From CAMTVQ01 sp947085255 (lineage in GTDB: Bacteria > Bacteroidota > Bacteroidia > Sphingobacteriales > Sphingobacteriaceae), in the NCBI GenBank assembly GCA_947085255.1, contig CAMTVQ010000005.1, positions 186,001 through 250,000 of the forward strand: DNA of 64,000 nucleotides, written 5' to 3'. Positions 7,021 through 14,498 of this stretch are shown one piece after another (within the stretch, counting starts at the first letter, position 1; the number at the start of each line of letters is the position of its first letter). A model generated the notes under the pieces. That model saw only the letters and a program-made list of their open reading frames with translations. It ran no database searches and was not told the DNA's origin. A program made the position numbers and the translations under genes.

Positions 7021-8361
7021 ATGCAAAGTAAGGTATTGACTATAGTTTTAGTGCTTTTTGTTGGTTTTGCAACAGCTCAAGGCCTGTATCAAAAAACAGA
7101 GCAGTTTTTGGTGGGTAATGGTCTAAACATTACCCTTATACATAGCGATACCGCAAATGCACAGGTAAATGTAAATGCGTTTATCAACTACGGTAGTAAT
7201 AGCGATGCACTAGCCATAGAAGGAATAGCCGAAATCATGGCTTCTATCTATAATGAGAGCAATAATCGCTACGCTTCAGATTCATTGGCAACGCAATGGG
7301 ATGCTATTAGCAGTAGCCTGCAGACTCAAGTAACTCCTGCTTACACACAGCTCTCTTTTTCGGTAAATAAAAAGAACACAGCTAAGGCAATAGAATTGCT
7401 GGCAGCTGTACTTAGCGGTGTTCAGTTTTCAGAAAAATGGTTGCAACAGCAGCAACTTGCCTTGCGTGCGGCTAATACGATAGCCAACCTAACCACCACT
7501 GCCGCATGTGTACGTGTAGCCGATGGTTTTACTAGCGGCACAATTGCTGTACCGCGAAGTTCTCAACTAAACTCCATAAATATGGAGGGCTTGCAAGAAA
7601 TATACAAGCTGTATTATTCGCCAGTAAATACACATATTGTATTAAGTGGTAATGTACAAGGGAAGGTGTTAAAACCAATACTCGATTCGTCTTTTGCTGC
7701 CTGGCGCTTTCAGTTTCCAGTAAGCCCTAAGTTACCTGTGTTCGAAAAACCTATTATTCAAACGGCTGAGTATGCATTTGCCGCAAAACAAGGTACGCAT
7801 ACTACTATTTGCTGGGTAAAAAATGCACCCTATTTTGGAGCAAAAGACGAGATGGCTTTTAAACTGGCATTTGGTGCTTTTCAAGAGTTGTTTTTGACGG
7901 AGGTAACCGGAAATGCTGCCGCTGCTGGTATGCAATTTAGCTTTGTGTATGATGAATTACAAAATAACGGCACCTTTAAAGTAATTGCAGAAGCCCGAAA
8001 TGAAGATGCCTATAAAGCATTTGATGTATTTAACGAAATACTGTATAAATTTAATGAAAGAGGAATTACAGAAGCACAATTGCGCAGACAAAAGCAATTT
8101 TTACGCAGTGCCTATCTCAACCAAACACCAGCAGATTTAGCTGTGTTTTTCAATCCTATTTTGTACCCCGATATCAAAGAACGCAAGCCCTATTTGTCTA
8201 TCGTAGAGAAAACCCTACTTAAAGATGTACTAGAAGTTTCGAAAACCTATTTTACACAACAGCAATTTAAATGTGCGGTGGTTGGTCCACGAGAGATATT
8301 TGGCAATACCATCACCGATTTTAAGCGGTATGCCTTGTCTTCTTTTGATGTAAATAGGTAA
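7021..8361 (+). CDS. Second M16 family protein, also lacking the zinc motif
   Basis: A 446-residue exported protein. The start chosen is ATG 7021, which gives a clean signal peptide (MQSKVLTIVLVLFVGFATAQ) and a 4-base gap to the previous gene; a longer frame from 6946 overlaps that gene and has no signal. The M16 fold is recognisable: GNGLNITLIHSDTANAQVNVNAFINYGS and later IYKLYYSPVNTHIVLSGNV. The zinc motif position reads E71-I-M-A74-S75 in place of HxxEH. Translational coupling with the first M16 gene suggests the two proteins work together, perhaps as a non-proteolytic chaperone or binding heterodimer (inference). Confidence 0.8.
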   Translation: MQSKVLTIVLVLFVGFATAQGLYQKTEQFLVGNGLNITLIHSDTANAQVNVNAFINYGSNSDALAIEGIAEIMASIYNESNNRYASDSLATQWDAISSSLQTQVTPAYTQLSFSVNKKNTAKAIELLAAVLSGVQFSEKWLQQQQLALRAANTIANLTTTAACVRVADGFTSGTIAVPRSSQLNSINMEGLQEIYKLYYSPVNTHIVLSGNVQGKVLKPILDSSFAAWRFQFPVSPKLPVFEKPIIQTAEYAFAAKQGTHTTICWVKNAPYFGAKDEMAFKLAFGAFQELFLTEVTGNAAAAGMQFSFVYDELQNNGTFKVIAEARNEDAYKAFDVFNEILYKFNERGITEAQLRRQKQFLRSAYLNQTPADLAVFFNPILYPDIKERKPYLSIVEKTLLKDVLEVSKTYFTQQQFKCAVVGPREIFGNTITDFKRYALSSFDVNR

Positions 8362-8363
8362 GG

Positions 8364-8681
8364 TTAATCATTTTTAGAAGCATGTTTTTTAGCTGGGTTT
8401 TGCTTGGTTGCAAACACACGTAAAATAAAAATAATAGATTCTTCTATACTATAAACCACTACATAAGGGAATTTTTGCACAACAGCCTCTCTGGTATATT
8501 TATACTTATTGGGGTAGGCGTTAGGGTATTTACTAATGGCGTCAATACAATCCAAAACGGCATCGGCAAATCTCTTGCCTAAATTTTCTTGTTGATTGGC
8601 GTACCACTTTTTTGCTTCAGTTATATCAGAGATAGCCTTGTCGGTTAAAACTACGGTATATTGATTAGCGCTTTTCTCCAT
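8364..8681 (-). CDS. ParE/RelE-superfamily toxin
   Basis: A 105-residue protein with the compact fold of type II toxins: YTVVLTDKAISDITEAKKWYANQQENLGKRFADAVLDCIDAISKYPNAYP, then FPYVVVYSIEESIIFILRVFATKQNP. The WYxxQxxGLGxRF-like block and the terminal IxILRVFHxxxxP block are typical of ParE/RelE. ATG 8681 (MEKSANQYTV) is preferred; a start at 8702 would add seven unconserved residues. It overlaps the end of the antitoxin gene by 17 bases, the usual arrangement. Whether it acts on ribosomes (RelE) or gyrase (ParE) cannot be told from sequence. Confidence 0.82.
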   Translation of the reverse strand: MEKSANQYTVVLTDKAISDITEAKKWYANQQENLGKRFADAVLDCIDAISKYPNAYPNKYKYTREAVVQKFPYVVVYSIEESIIFILRVFATKQNPAKKHASKND

Positions 8682-8904
8682 AAATCTGCTCCTTGGCTTC
8701 ATTTACGGTATAGTACTTCATTTTTCCCTCTTTATGATCGGATAATGTTTGCTCTAAAGCGAGTTTTTGTTCTGGGCTAAGTACACTTTCTGTGGTAGGT
8801 ATTTTTTGGTGAAATGTCAACATTCTGTATACAATATCCAACAATTGCTCATCAGCATCGTCAATACATTCGTGTATTTTTTTTCGCAAGGTTATTGTTG
8901 TCAT
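8665..8904 (-). CDS. Antitoxin partner of the ParE/RelE-type toxin
   Basis: A small acidic/helical protein of 79 residues from ATG 8904 (MTTITLRKKIHECIDDADEQLLDIVYRMLTFHQ); a start at 8931 would add nine residues. The N-terminal helix with DADEQLLDIVYRML is the pattern seen in many Bacteroidota addiction-module antitoxins. The C-terminal part (YYTVNEAKEQIYGE) would wrap the toxin. It lies directly upstream of and overlaps the toxin gene. Such antitoxins usually repress their own operon. Confidence 0.72.
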   Translation of the reverse strand: MTTITLRKKIHECIDDADEQLLDIVYRMLTFHQKIPTTESVLSPEQKLALEQTLSDHKEGKMKYYTVNEAKEQIYGEKR

Positions 8905-8928
8905 GCTATTTTTTTGTGTTACGCTATA

Positions 8929-8936
8929 CAAATTTA
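8929..8936 (-). promoter_or_regulatory. -7 element of the toxin-antitoxin operon
   Basis: Minus strand reads TAAATTTG, an exact match to TAnnTTTG, 25 bases upstream of the antitoxin ATG. The -33 element is not clear. Confidence 0.45.
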
Positions 8937-8982
8937 GCGATTTTACTTTTATTACCCTTTTTTAAACCAATCAATTATATCC

Positions 8983-8990
8983 TATCTTTG
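8983..8990 (+). promoter_or_regulatory. -7 promoter element upstream of trhO
   Basis: TATCTTTG, the most common form of the Bacteroidota -7 box, 42 bases before the trhO start. Upstream is T-rich (TTTTTT at about 8958-8963) without a clean -33 TTG. It is divergent from the toxin-antitoxin promoter. Confidence 0.55.
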
Positions 8991-9032
8991 CATTTTATTT
9001 AAGCTCATTAAACGCCCTTTGCAGGGGTATCA

Positions 9033-9971
9033 ATGTATATGACATATCAAACGTTACTCTATTACTGCTATACGCATATAGCAGATGCCGAACAATTTGC
9101 GGCAGAACACCTTAAATTTTGCAAGTCATTAAACTTAGTTGGACGCATTATTGTGGCCGAAGAAGGATTAAACGGAACCGTATCGGGTACGATGGAATCC
9201 TGCAAAACATACATGGAAACTATACATGCCGATGCACGTTTTGCCCACACCGATTTTAAGATTGATGTAGTTGATAAACCTTCGTTTATTAAAATGCACG
9301 TACGCGCCAAAGACGAAATTGTAAATTCAGGCGTAAAAACCAATCCAGAAGTTGACCCACGAAAAGCCACAGGAAAGTATGTGGAGCCCGTAGATTTTAT
9401 GGCGATGAAAGACCGTGATGACGTGGTGATTTTGGATGTGCGCTCAGATTACGAACACCAATTGGGGCGATTTAAAAATGCCATAACGTTAGATATTGAG
9501 AATTTTCGTGACTTTCCTTCCAAAATAAACGAGCTGGCACAATACAAAAACAAAAAAATTCTTACCTATTGCACGGGCGGCATTAAGTGCGAAAAAGCAA
9601 CAGCGTTACTCCTAAAAGAAGGCTTTGAAGAGGTTTATCAACTGCACGGTGGGATTATTAAGTACGGTAAAGAAGCAGGCGGCGAAGATTTTGACGGGCA
9701 GTGTTATGTATTTGATAACCGCGTAGCTGTTGATGTAAATACGGTAAATCCTACTGTAGTATCCGTATGCTACAATTGTAATACCCATAGTACTAAAATG
9801 ATTAATTGTGCCAACCCCGAGTGCAATAAGCACTTTACACAATGCGATGCCTGTGGTGAAAAGTTAGACGGCTGCTGTAGCGATACCTGTGTTGAGCATC
9901 CACGTAAACGCATTTATGACGGTACAGGATATTATGTAAAAGTTCCACAAGTTGTAAATAGCACGGTATAA
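9033..9971 (+). CDS. trhO: tRNA uridine(34) hydroxylase TrhO (YceA-type rhodanese)
   Basis: A 312-residue enzyme that uses O2 to hydroxylate uridine 34 of tRNAs, giving ho5U (family knowledge). The N-terminal UPF0176 domain shows VGRIIVAEEGLNGTVSG and FKIDVVDKPSFIKMHVRAKDEIV. The rhodanese domain carries VVILDVRSDYEHQLGRF and the active-site loop with C180 in TYCTGGIKCEKA. The C terminus is cysteine-rich (CYNCN...CANPECN...CDACGEKLDGCCSDTC), as in other members, and could bind zinc. An in-frame ATG six bases downstream is an alternative start. The DoxX-like gene follows immediately. Confidence 0.93.
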   Translation: MYMTYQTLLYYCYTHIADAEQFAAEHLKFCKSLNLVGRIIVAEEGLNGTVSGTMESCKTYMETIHADARFAHTDFKIDVVDKPSFIKMHVRAKDEIVNSGVKTNPEVDPRKATGKYVEPVDFMAMKDRDDVVILDVRSDYEHQLGRFKNAITLDIENFRDFPSKINELAQYKNKKILTYCTGGIKCEKATALLLKEGFEEVYQLHGGIIKYGKEAGGEDFDGQCYVFDNRVAVDVNTVNPTVVSVCYNCNTHSTKMINCANPECNKHFTQCDACGEKLDGCCSDTCVEHPRKRIYDGTGYYVKVPQVVNSTV

Positions 9972-10337
9972 TTGAAAAAGACAGGTCTATATGCAATGGT
10001 GCTCCTGTACTTCGCAGCAGGAATCAATCATTTTATCAACTCCCTGTTTTATTTAGAGGTAATGCCTCGTTGGTTGCCTTATCCTAGTTTTTTGGTAGCA
10101 ACAAGTGGTATAGCCGAAATGGGCTTAGCGCTATTGCTTTTACCCAAACAAACACGTGCTTTATCCGCTTGGCTTATTATTGCCATGCTTGTTGTGTTCT
10201 TCTTCCTCATCCATATCCCAATGGTGTTTACTGCGTACGGCACTAATACTACTTATTGGATAATTAGCTTGGTGCGTTTGCCTATTCAGTTTGTATTGGT
10301 TTGGTGGGCGTGGTTGTATACTAAAAAAGTAAATTAA
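9972..10337 (+). CDS. DoxX-like small membrane protein
   Basis: A 121-residue integral membrane protein with four predicted transmembrane helices: LYAMVLLYFAAGINHF, FLVATSGIAEMGLALLLL, WLIIAMLVVFFFLI and TYWIISLVRLPIQFVLVWW. The pattern AAGxNHFxxxxFY...MPxWLPYP is typical of the DoxX/MauE-like family in Bacteroidota. It begins with TTG directly after the trhO stop; ATG 9996 is an alternative that would cut the first helix short. Function in this family is poorly defined; it is cotranscribed with trhO (inference from zero spacing). Confidence 0.7.
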   Translation: MKKTGLYAMVLLYFAAGINHFINSLFYLEVMPRWLPYPSFLVATSGIAEMGLALLLLPKQTRALSAWLIIAMLVVFFFLIHIPMVFTAYGTNTTYWIISLVRLPIQFVLVWWAWLYTKKVN

Positions 10338-10360
10338 GAACCCTGTTGAACTGCATTACA

Positions 10361-10492
10361 AGCCGTCATGCTGAATTTTTTCGCCAAAACCCAGCATACT
10401 CAATCTTTTTCGGCACAGCCGTCATGCTGAATTTATTTCAGCATCTATTTAATTAGGACTCCTTTTGGATCCCGAAATAAATTTGGGATGAC
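10361..10492. repeat. BIME-like repeat cluster between the DoxX-like gene and the SUMF1-like gene
   Basis: AGCCGTCATGCTGAATTT occurs twice exactly (10361-10378 and 10417-10434). The second copy starts an imperfect inverted repeat: GTCATGCTGAATTTATTTCAG (10421-10441) pairs with CCGAAATAAATTTGGGATGAC (10472-10492). It looks like the CATGCTGAA-type intergenic repeats common in this phylum (from memory). Confidence 0.7.
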
Positions 10493-10519
10493 TATAGGAA
10501 TAACAGGACTTTATACTAA

Positions 10520-10549
10520 TTGCACTTGTTGTTTCGTTTACTACATTTG
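10520..10549 (+). promoter_or_regulatory. Promoter of the SUMF1-like gene
   Basis: TTG (10520-10522), a 19-base spacer, then TACATTTG (10542-10549): the full Bacteroidota -33/-7 arrangement. The start codon is 16 bases downstream. Confidence 0.65.
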
Positions 10550-10565
10550 TATATAAACCCATTGT

Positions 10566-11426
10566 ATGAAATACACTATCCTAATCGCGTTGCTATTGAC
10601 AACTACTGTTTCTTTTAGTAAAACAGCTAAAAAAGAAGCAACACCAACCTTTACGGCTAAACAATTTGATAAGCAAATTGCCAAAATAGGCGATAAGCAA
10701 TATGCTGGCATTGCCGAAGTAAGTAATCAAGAGTATTTGCTGTTTTTGGCTGCACTCAAGCAAAAAAACGAAGCAGTATATCAGCAAGCCTTGCCCGATA
10801 CACAGGCATGGAATAGAGAGGGCAGTAGCAACGCAGCTTACATACAGTACTATTTACGTCATCCTGCCTATGCCAATTATCCCGTAGTAAATGTTACAAA
10901 ACAGCAGGCAGAGTCTTATTGCGCATGGCTTACTGAGCAATATAATGGGGCAACTAAAAAAGATTTTAAGAAGATAATTGTTCGTTTACCGAATGAAGCA
11001 GAATGGGAAACTGCTGCAGCAGGTGGAAGAAAGAGTTGTGACTATCCATGGGGCGGACCCTATATTCGCAATGCTAACGGATTTGTATTGTGTAACTTTA
11101 AGCGTATTGGCGATGAGTGCATTTCTAAAAACCCTGCTACTGGTGCTTTTGAATTAGATAAAGAAGCATTAAAAAACAGGAGTGCAAGAAAAGCCGGAAA
11201 GATAAACGTTGATGTAGTTACACCCGTAAAATCATATTTGCCAAATGATTATGGTTTATACAATGCCAGCGGCAATGTAGCGGAATTGGTGAGTGATAAA
11301 TCTGTAGCAAAAGGCGGTAGTTGGAATTCGGCAGGATATGATGTGCGTATTAAATCTGCCATGCCTGCCGTAGCACCAAGTCCAGAGATAGGTTTTCGGT
11401 ATATTGTAGAAGTAATAGAGGAATAA
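10566..11426 (+). CDS. Exported SUMF1/FGE-like domain protein (GldJ/GldK type)
   Basis: A 286-residue exported protein (signal MKYTILIALLLTTTVSFS). The formylglycine-generating-enzyme-like fold is shown by YPVVNVTKQQAESYCAWLTEQ, RLPNEAEWETAAAGG, YGLYNASGNVAELVSD, KGGSWNSAGYD and the terminal GFRYIV. The active-site cysteines of true FGE, which normally follow the RGGSW block, are absent (KGGSWNSAGYDVRIKSAMPA), so this is a structural or binding version like the gliding/T9SS proteins GldJ and GldK. It is shorter than GldK and the rest of gldKLMN is not adjacent, so no gld symbol is assigned. It ends 1 base from the convergent bshA. Confidence 0.8.
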   Translation: MKYTILIALLLTTTVSFSKTAKKEATPTFTAKQFDKQIAKIGDKQYAGIAEVSNQEYLLFLAALKQKNEAVYQQALPDTQAWNREGSSNAAYIQYYLRHPAYANYPVVNVTKQQAESYCAWLTEQYNGATKKDFKKIIVRLPNEAEWETAAAGGRKSCDYPWGGPYIRNANGFVLCNFKRIGDECISKNPATGAFELDKEALKNRSARKAGKINVDVVTPVKSYLPNDYGLYNASGNVAELVSDKSVAKGGSWNSAGYDVRIKSAMPAVAPSPEIGFRYIVEVIEE

Positions 11427-11427
11427 A

Positions 11428-12558
11428 TTATTTCCTAAACCCTTCTATCGTTTTACGGTAAACAGCTTCGTAGTGCGGTAATATCTTTTTAAGGTCAAAA
11501 TCTTTAGCGCGTTTTAAGGCATTGGCTTTAAATACGGGCAAATTATCGGGTTGTAAAATATGTAAAGCATTTGCTGCCATACCTTCAATATCACCTACAT
11601 CATTCAGGAATCCACTGCAACCTTGTACGTTGAGCTCGGGCATGCCCCCTGTATTGGTAGAAATTACGGGTACCTGACAAGCCATTGCTTCTAAAGCGGC
11701 CAATCCAAAACTTTCTGACTCGGAGGGCATAATAAACAAATCAGAAACCGATAGAATTTCCTCTATAGCATCTTGTTTGCCCAAAAAGCGTACATCGCCA
11801 GCAATACCTAAATCGCGGCACAATTGCTCAGCAGGTGCTCTGTCTGGTCCGTCGCCAACCATTAATAGTTTGGCGGGCATCTTTTCGGCGATGCGTTTAA
11901 ATACTTCTACTACATCGTTTACCCGCTTTACTTTACGGAAATTAGACGTGTGGATAATGAGCTTTTCGCCATGTGGAGCAATAGCTTTTTTAAAATGGTC
12001 TTTTGCTTTAAAGGTAAAGCGACTAAAATCTACAAAATTGGGTATTACGTCAATGTGGCGGGTAATATCAAAAAATTCGCAAGTATCGCGTTTCAAGCTA
12101 TCCGAAACCGTAGTTACGCCATCCGACTGATTGATAGAAAAGGTAACCACCGGCTTATAGGTAAGATCTTTACCCACCAACGTAATATCAGTACCATGTA
12201 GCGTCGTTACAAACGGAATGTGTATGCCATTAGCTGCCAATATTTGCTTTGCCATAAATGCTGCCGAGGCATGAGGTATTGCATAGTGTACGTGTAAAAT
12301 ATCCAATTTCTCATACGTCACAACATCCACCAACTTGCTTGCCAAAGCAGATTCGTACGGAGCATAATCGAACAAAGGATATTTAGATACCGATACCTCG
12401 TGATAGAATAAATTTTCGGAGAAAAAGTCTAAGCGTGCCGGTTGGCTATATGTAATAAAATGTACTTGATGCCCATTATCGGCAAGAGCTTTGCCTAACT
12501 CTGTGGCTACTACTCCACTACCGCCAAAGGTGGGGTAACAAACAATTCCAATTTTCAT
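11428..12558 (-). CDS. bshA: N-acetyl-alpha-D-glucosaminyl L-malate synthase BshA
   Basis: Family GT4 glycosyltransferase that joins UDP-GlcNAc to L-malate, the first step of bacillithiol synthesis. It has 376 residues, the normal length. The N-terminal block MKIGIVCYPTFGGSGVVATELGKAL is nearly diagnostic. Also seen are LHVHYAIPHASAAFMAKQI, TLHGTDITLVGKD and the C-terminal donor site MPSESESFGLAALEAMACQVPVISTNTGGMPE. No other bsh gene is in the window. This implies the organism uses bacillithiol as its low-molecular-weight thiol. Confidence 0.95.
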   Translation of the reverse strand: MKIGIVCYPTFGGSGVVATELGKALADNGHQVHFITYSQPARLDFFSENLFYHEVSVSKYPLFDYAPYESALASKLVDVVTYEKLDILHVHYAIPHASAAFMAKQILAANGIHIPFVTTLHGTDITLVGKDLTYKPVVTFSINQSDGVTTVSDSLKRDTCEFFDITRHIDVIPNFVDFSRFTFKAKDHFKKAIAPHGEKLIIHTSNFRKVKRVNDVVEVFKRIAEKMPAKLLMVGDGPDRAPAEQLCRDLGIAGDVRFLGKQDAIEEILSVSDLFIMPSESESFGLAALEAMACQVPVISTNTGGMPELNVQGCSGFLNDVGDIEGMAANALHILQPDNLPVFKANALKRAKDFDLKKILPHYEAVYRKTIEGFRK

Positions 12559-12763
12559 GTAATAACAACTATTTTAGGGGTACTGAAATGCGTTTCAAGG
12601 TAGCAACTTAATCAATAAGATTGCTCGTATGAAACCCCGAAAACTCAAAAATGTTTTAAAAACACACTGCGGAAAGCATAAAACAAATCATTCGGATTTA
12701 TTTTATTTAAAAATTACACAAAATTAACATTAAGCCTATCTTAGCTGTACTAAAGAAACAATT

Positions 12764-14356
12764 ATGAAACGTAAATTACTTATCTTTTTTGCTTTTGTGT
12801 GCGGCAGTGCCTATGCGCAAAATGCAGCTCCTGTAGTCTCTAATGTTACTTTCTCGGTGGCGACAGGCACCGTTACAGTTATGTATGATGTAATTGATTT
12901 TGAGAATCAAGAAATGGAAGTAACGCTTAGAGCCTCTAACGATGGTGGAAAAACATTTACCATTATTCCTCGTGTAGTTACGGGAGATGTGGGCACTGGC
13001 ATTACCCCAGGAACTGGTAAGCAAATTACGTGGGCAGCAGGCGCAGAGCAGCCAAGCGCAAATCTAAATAATCTCATCTACCGCGTAATTGCAGATGACG
13101 GTGAAAAGGCAGATATCGCAGCTGTAATTGCACAAATTACATCAGGAAAAATTTTAGAGAAGTTCTTTAATGTGTATGGCAATAACCATCCTCGTAGCCA
13201 GGAGCATTACAACCAAACACGTGATTATATCCATCAATACTATGCAGGCTTAGGCTATGCCGCTCGACGAGATACATTTATGGTTACCGATAGAGAAGGC
13301 GTAAATATTATTGGCGTAAAACCAGGGTTAATGCGCGAAGACTCGTCTATATTGCTAACTGGGCATTATGATACAGTAGAACCAACTCCAGGAGCCGATG
13401 ACAATAACATGTCGGTAGCCATTGTAATGGAAGCAGCGCGTATTTTAAAGGATTATCAATTTAAAAACTCTATCGTTTTTGCCAATTGGGATTTAGAGGA
13501 AATAGGTCTTTTGGGAGCGTATTATTATGCAATATCGCCAAACTCAGTTGGGTTAAAATCGGTATTAAACTTTGATGGTATTTCTATTTATAATGAAGAA
13601 CCAAATAGCCAAAGTGTTCCTACGGGCTTCGACTTATTATTTCCAGAGGCGTATGAAAAAGCAAGAATTGATAGCTTCCGTGGTAATTTCATCACCCTTA
13701 TTGGCGATGCCAAATCAGCAGCATTAAATGCCAAGGCGGTAGAATATGCCAATCTTTACACCCCTAGTTTACGATATATCGACCTTACCTGCCCTGATCC
13801 AAGCTGCGCTATTGCTACAGATTTGCGCCGTAGTGATCATGCTCCTTTTTGGGATAGAGGTATTCCATCAGTGTTTTTTACCAGCACTACCGAGTTTCGT
13901 ACACCATGCTACCACTTAGCTTGCGATACATCTTATAGCATTGATTTTAGTACCAAAGTAATAAAGTTAGCAACGGCTATGCTTATTGACGAAGCGCAGC
14001 CAATTCACGCAGGTTTTGCGCAATCGCAAAATACAAGCGCTATTACTAAAATTTCGAAAGACAATGGGTGGTTTGTAAGTACACCGTACCCTAATCCAGT
14101 AAATGTGCATGCCTTTTTTACAGTAGGTTTAGGTGAAGCAGATAAGGTAACGATAGAAATTATTGATGTGCAAGGCAAAAAAGTAGCCGATGTGTTTAAT
14201 GGTAATTTATCGGCAGGGTCGCATACCATTGCTTGGTACATAAACAATTCGGTTAGCGAAGGCATGTATTATGCTAAAGTGCAATCTGTTAAAGGATTAT
14301 CTAAAACATATCCGTTAATGGTGCAGCCAACACACGATTATGGTCACGGGCATTAA
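12764..14356 (+). CDS. Secreted M28 family metallopeptidase with T9SS sorting domain
   Basis: A 530-residue exported zinc peptidase. Order: signal peptide (MKRKLLIFFAFVCGSAYAQ), an Ig/fibronectin-like domain (about 20-115), an M28 catalytic domain (about 130-410), and a type A T9SS C-terminal domain (about 435-520, PYPNPVNVHAFFTV...EGMYYAKV). Catalytic features: H201 and D203 in GHYDTV, D212 in GADDN, E245-E246 in WDLEEIG, and the late ligand in RSDHAPFWDRG. The tail after the sorting domain is histidine-rich (HDYGHGH). It is exported by T9SS and probably cell-surface or extracellular. A -7-like TATCTTAG lies at 12737-12744. A terminator follows at 14436. Confidence 0.92.
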   Translation: MKRKLLIFFAFVCGSAYAQNAAPVVSNVTFSVATGTVTVMYDVIDFENQEMEVTLRASNDGGKTFTIIPRVVTGDVGTGITPGTGKQITWAAGAEQPSANLNNLIYRVIADDGEKADIAAVIAQITSGKILEKFFNVYGNNHPRSQEHYNQTRDYIHQYYAGLGYAARRDTFMVTDREGVNIIGVKPGLMREDSSILLTGHYDTVEPTPGADDNNMSVAIVMEAARILKDYQFKNSIVFANWDLEEIGLLGAYYYAISPNSVGLKSVLNFDGISIYNEEPNSQSVPTGFDLLFPEAYEKARIDSFRGNFITLIGDAKSAALNAKAVEYANLYTPSLRYIDLTCPDPSCAIATDLRRSDHAPFWDRGIPSVFFTSTTEFRTPCYHLACDTSYSIDFSTKVIKLATAMLIDEAQPIHAGFAQSQNTSAITKISKDNGWFVSTPYPNPVNVHAFFTVGLGEADKVTIEIIDVQGKKVADVFNGNLSAGSHTIAWYINNSVSEGMYYAKVQSVKGLSKTYPLMVQPTHDYGHGH

Positions 14357-14435
14357 TATAATTTTAAATAAAAGTCATATACTTGACGGATATGCAATCC
14401 TCAGGTAAAGGCATTTCTTGGTCACTTCGTTATAT

Positions 14436-14471
14436 AATGGTTATTGCCTTTTTGGTAATAACCATTTTTTT
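14436..14471 (+). terminator. Intrinsic terminator after the M28 gene
   Basis: AATGGTTATTGCC (14436-14448) pairs with GGTAATAACCATT (14454-14466) with one G-T wobble, a TTTTT loop and a T run to 14471. It lies upstream of the symporter start, which argues against the longer symporter frame that begins at 14418. Confidence 0.85.
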
Positions 14472-14498
14472 GTTTTACCTCTTTACCAAAACCTTTGC

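Noticed and set aside
14418..14498. N-terminal extension of the symporter
   Set aside because: It begins upstream of, and runs through, the terminator hairpin of the M28 gene; ATG 14499 starts at the normal family N terminus.
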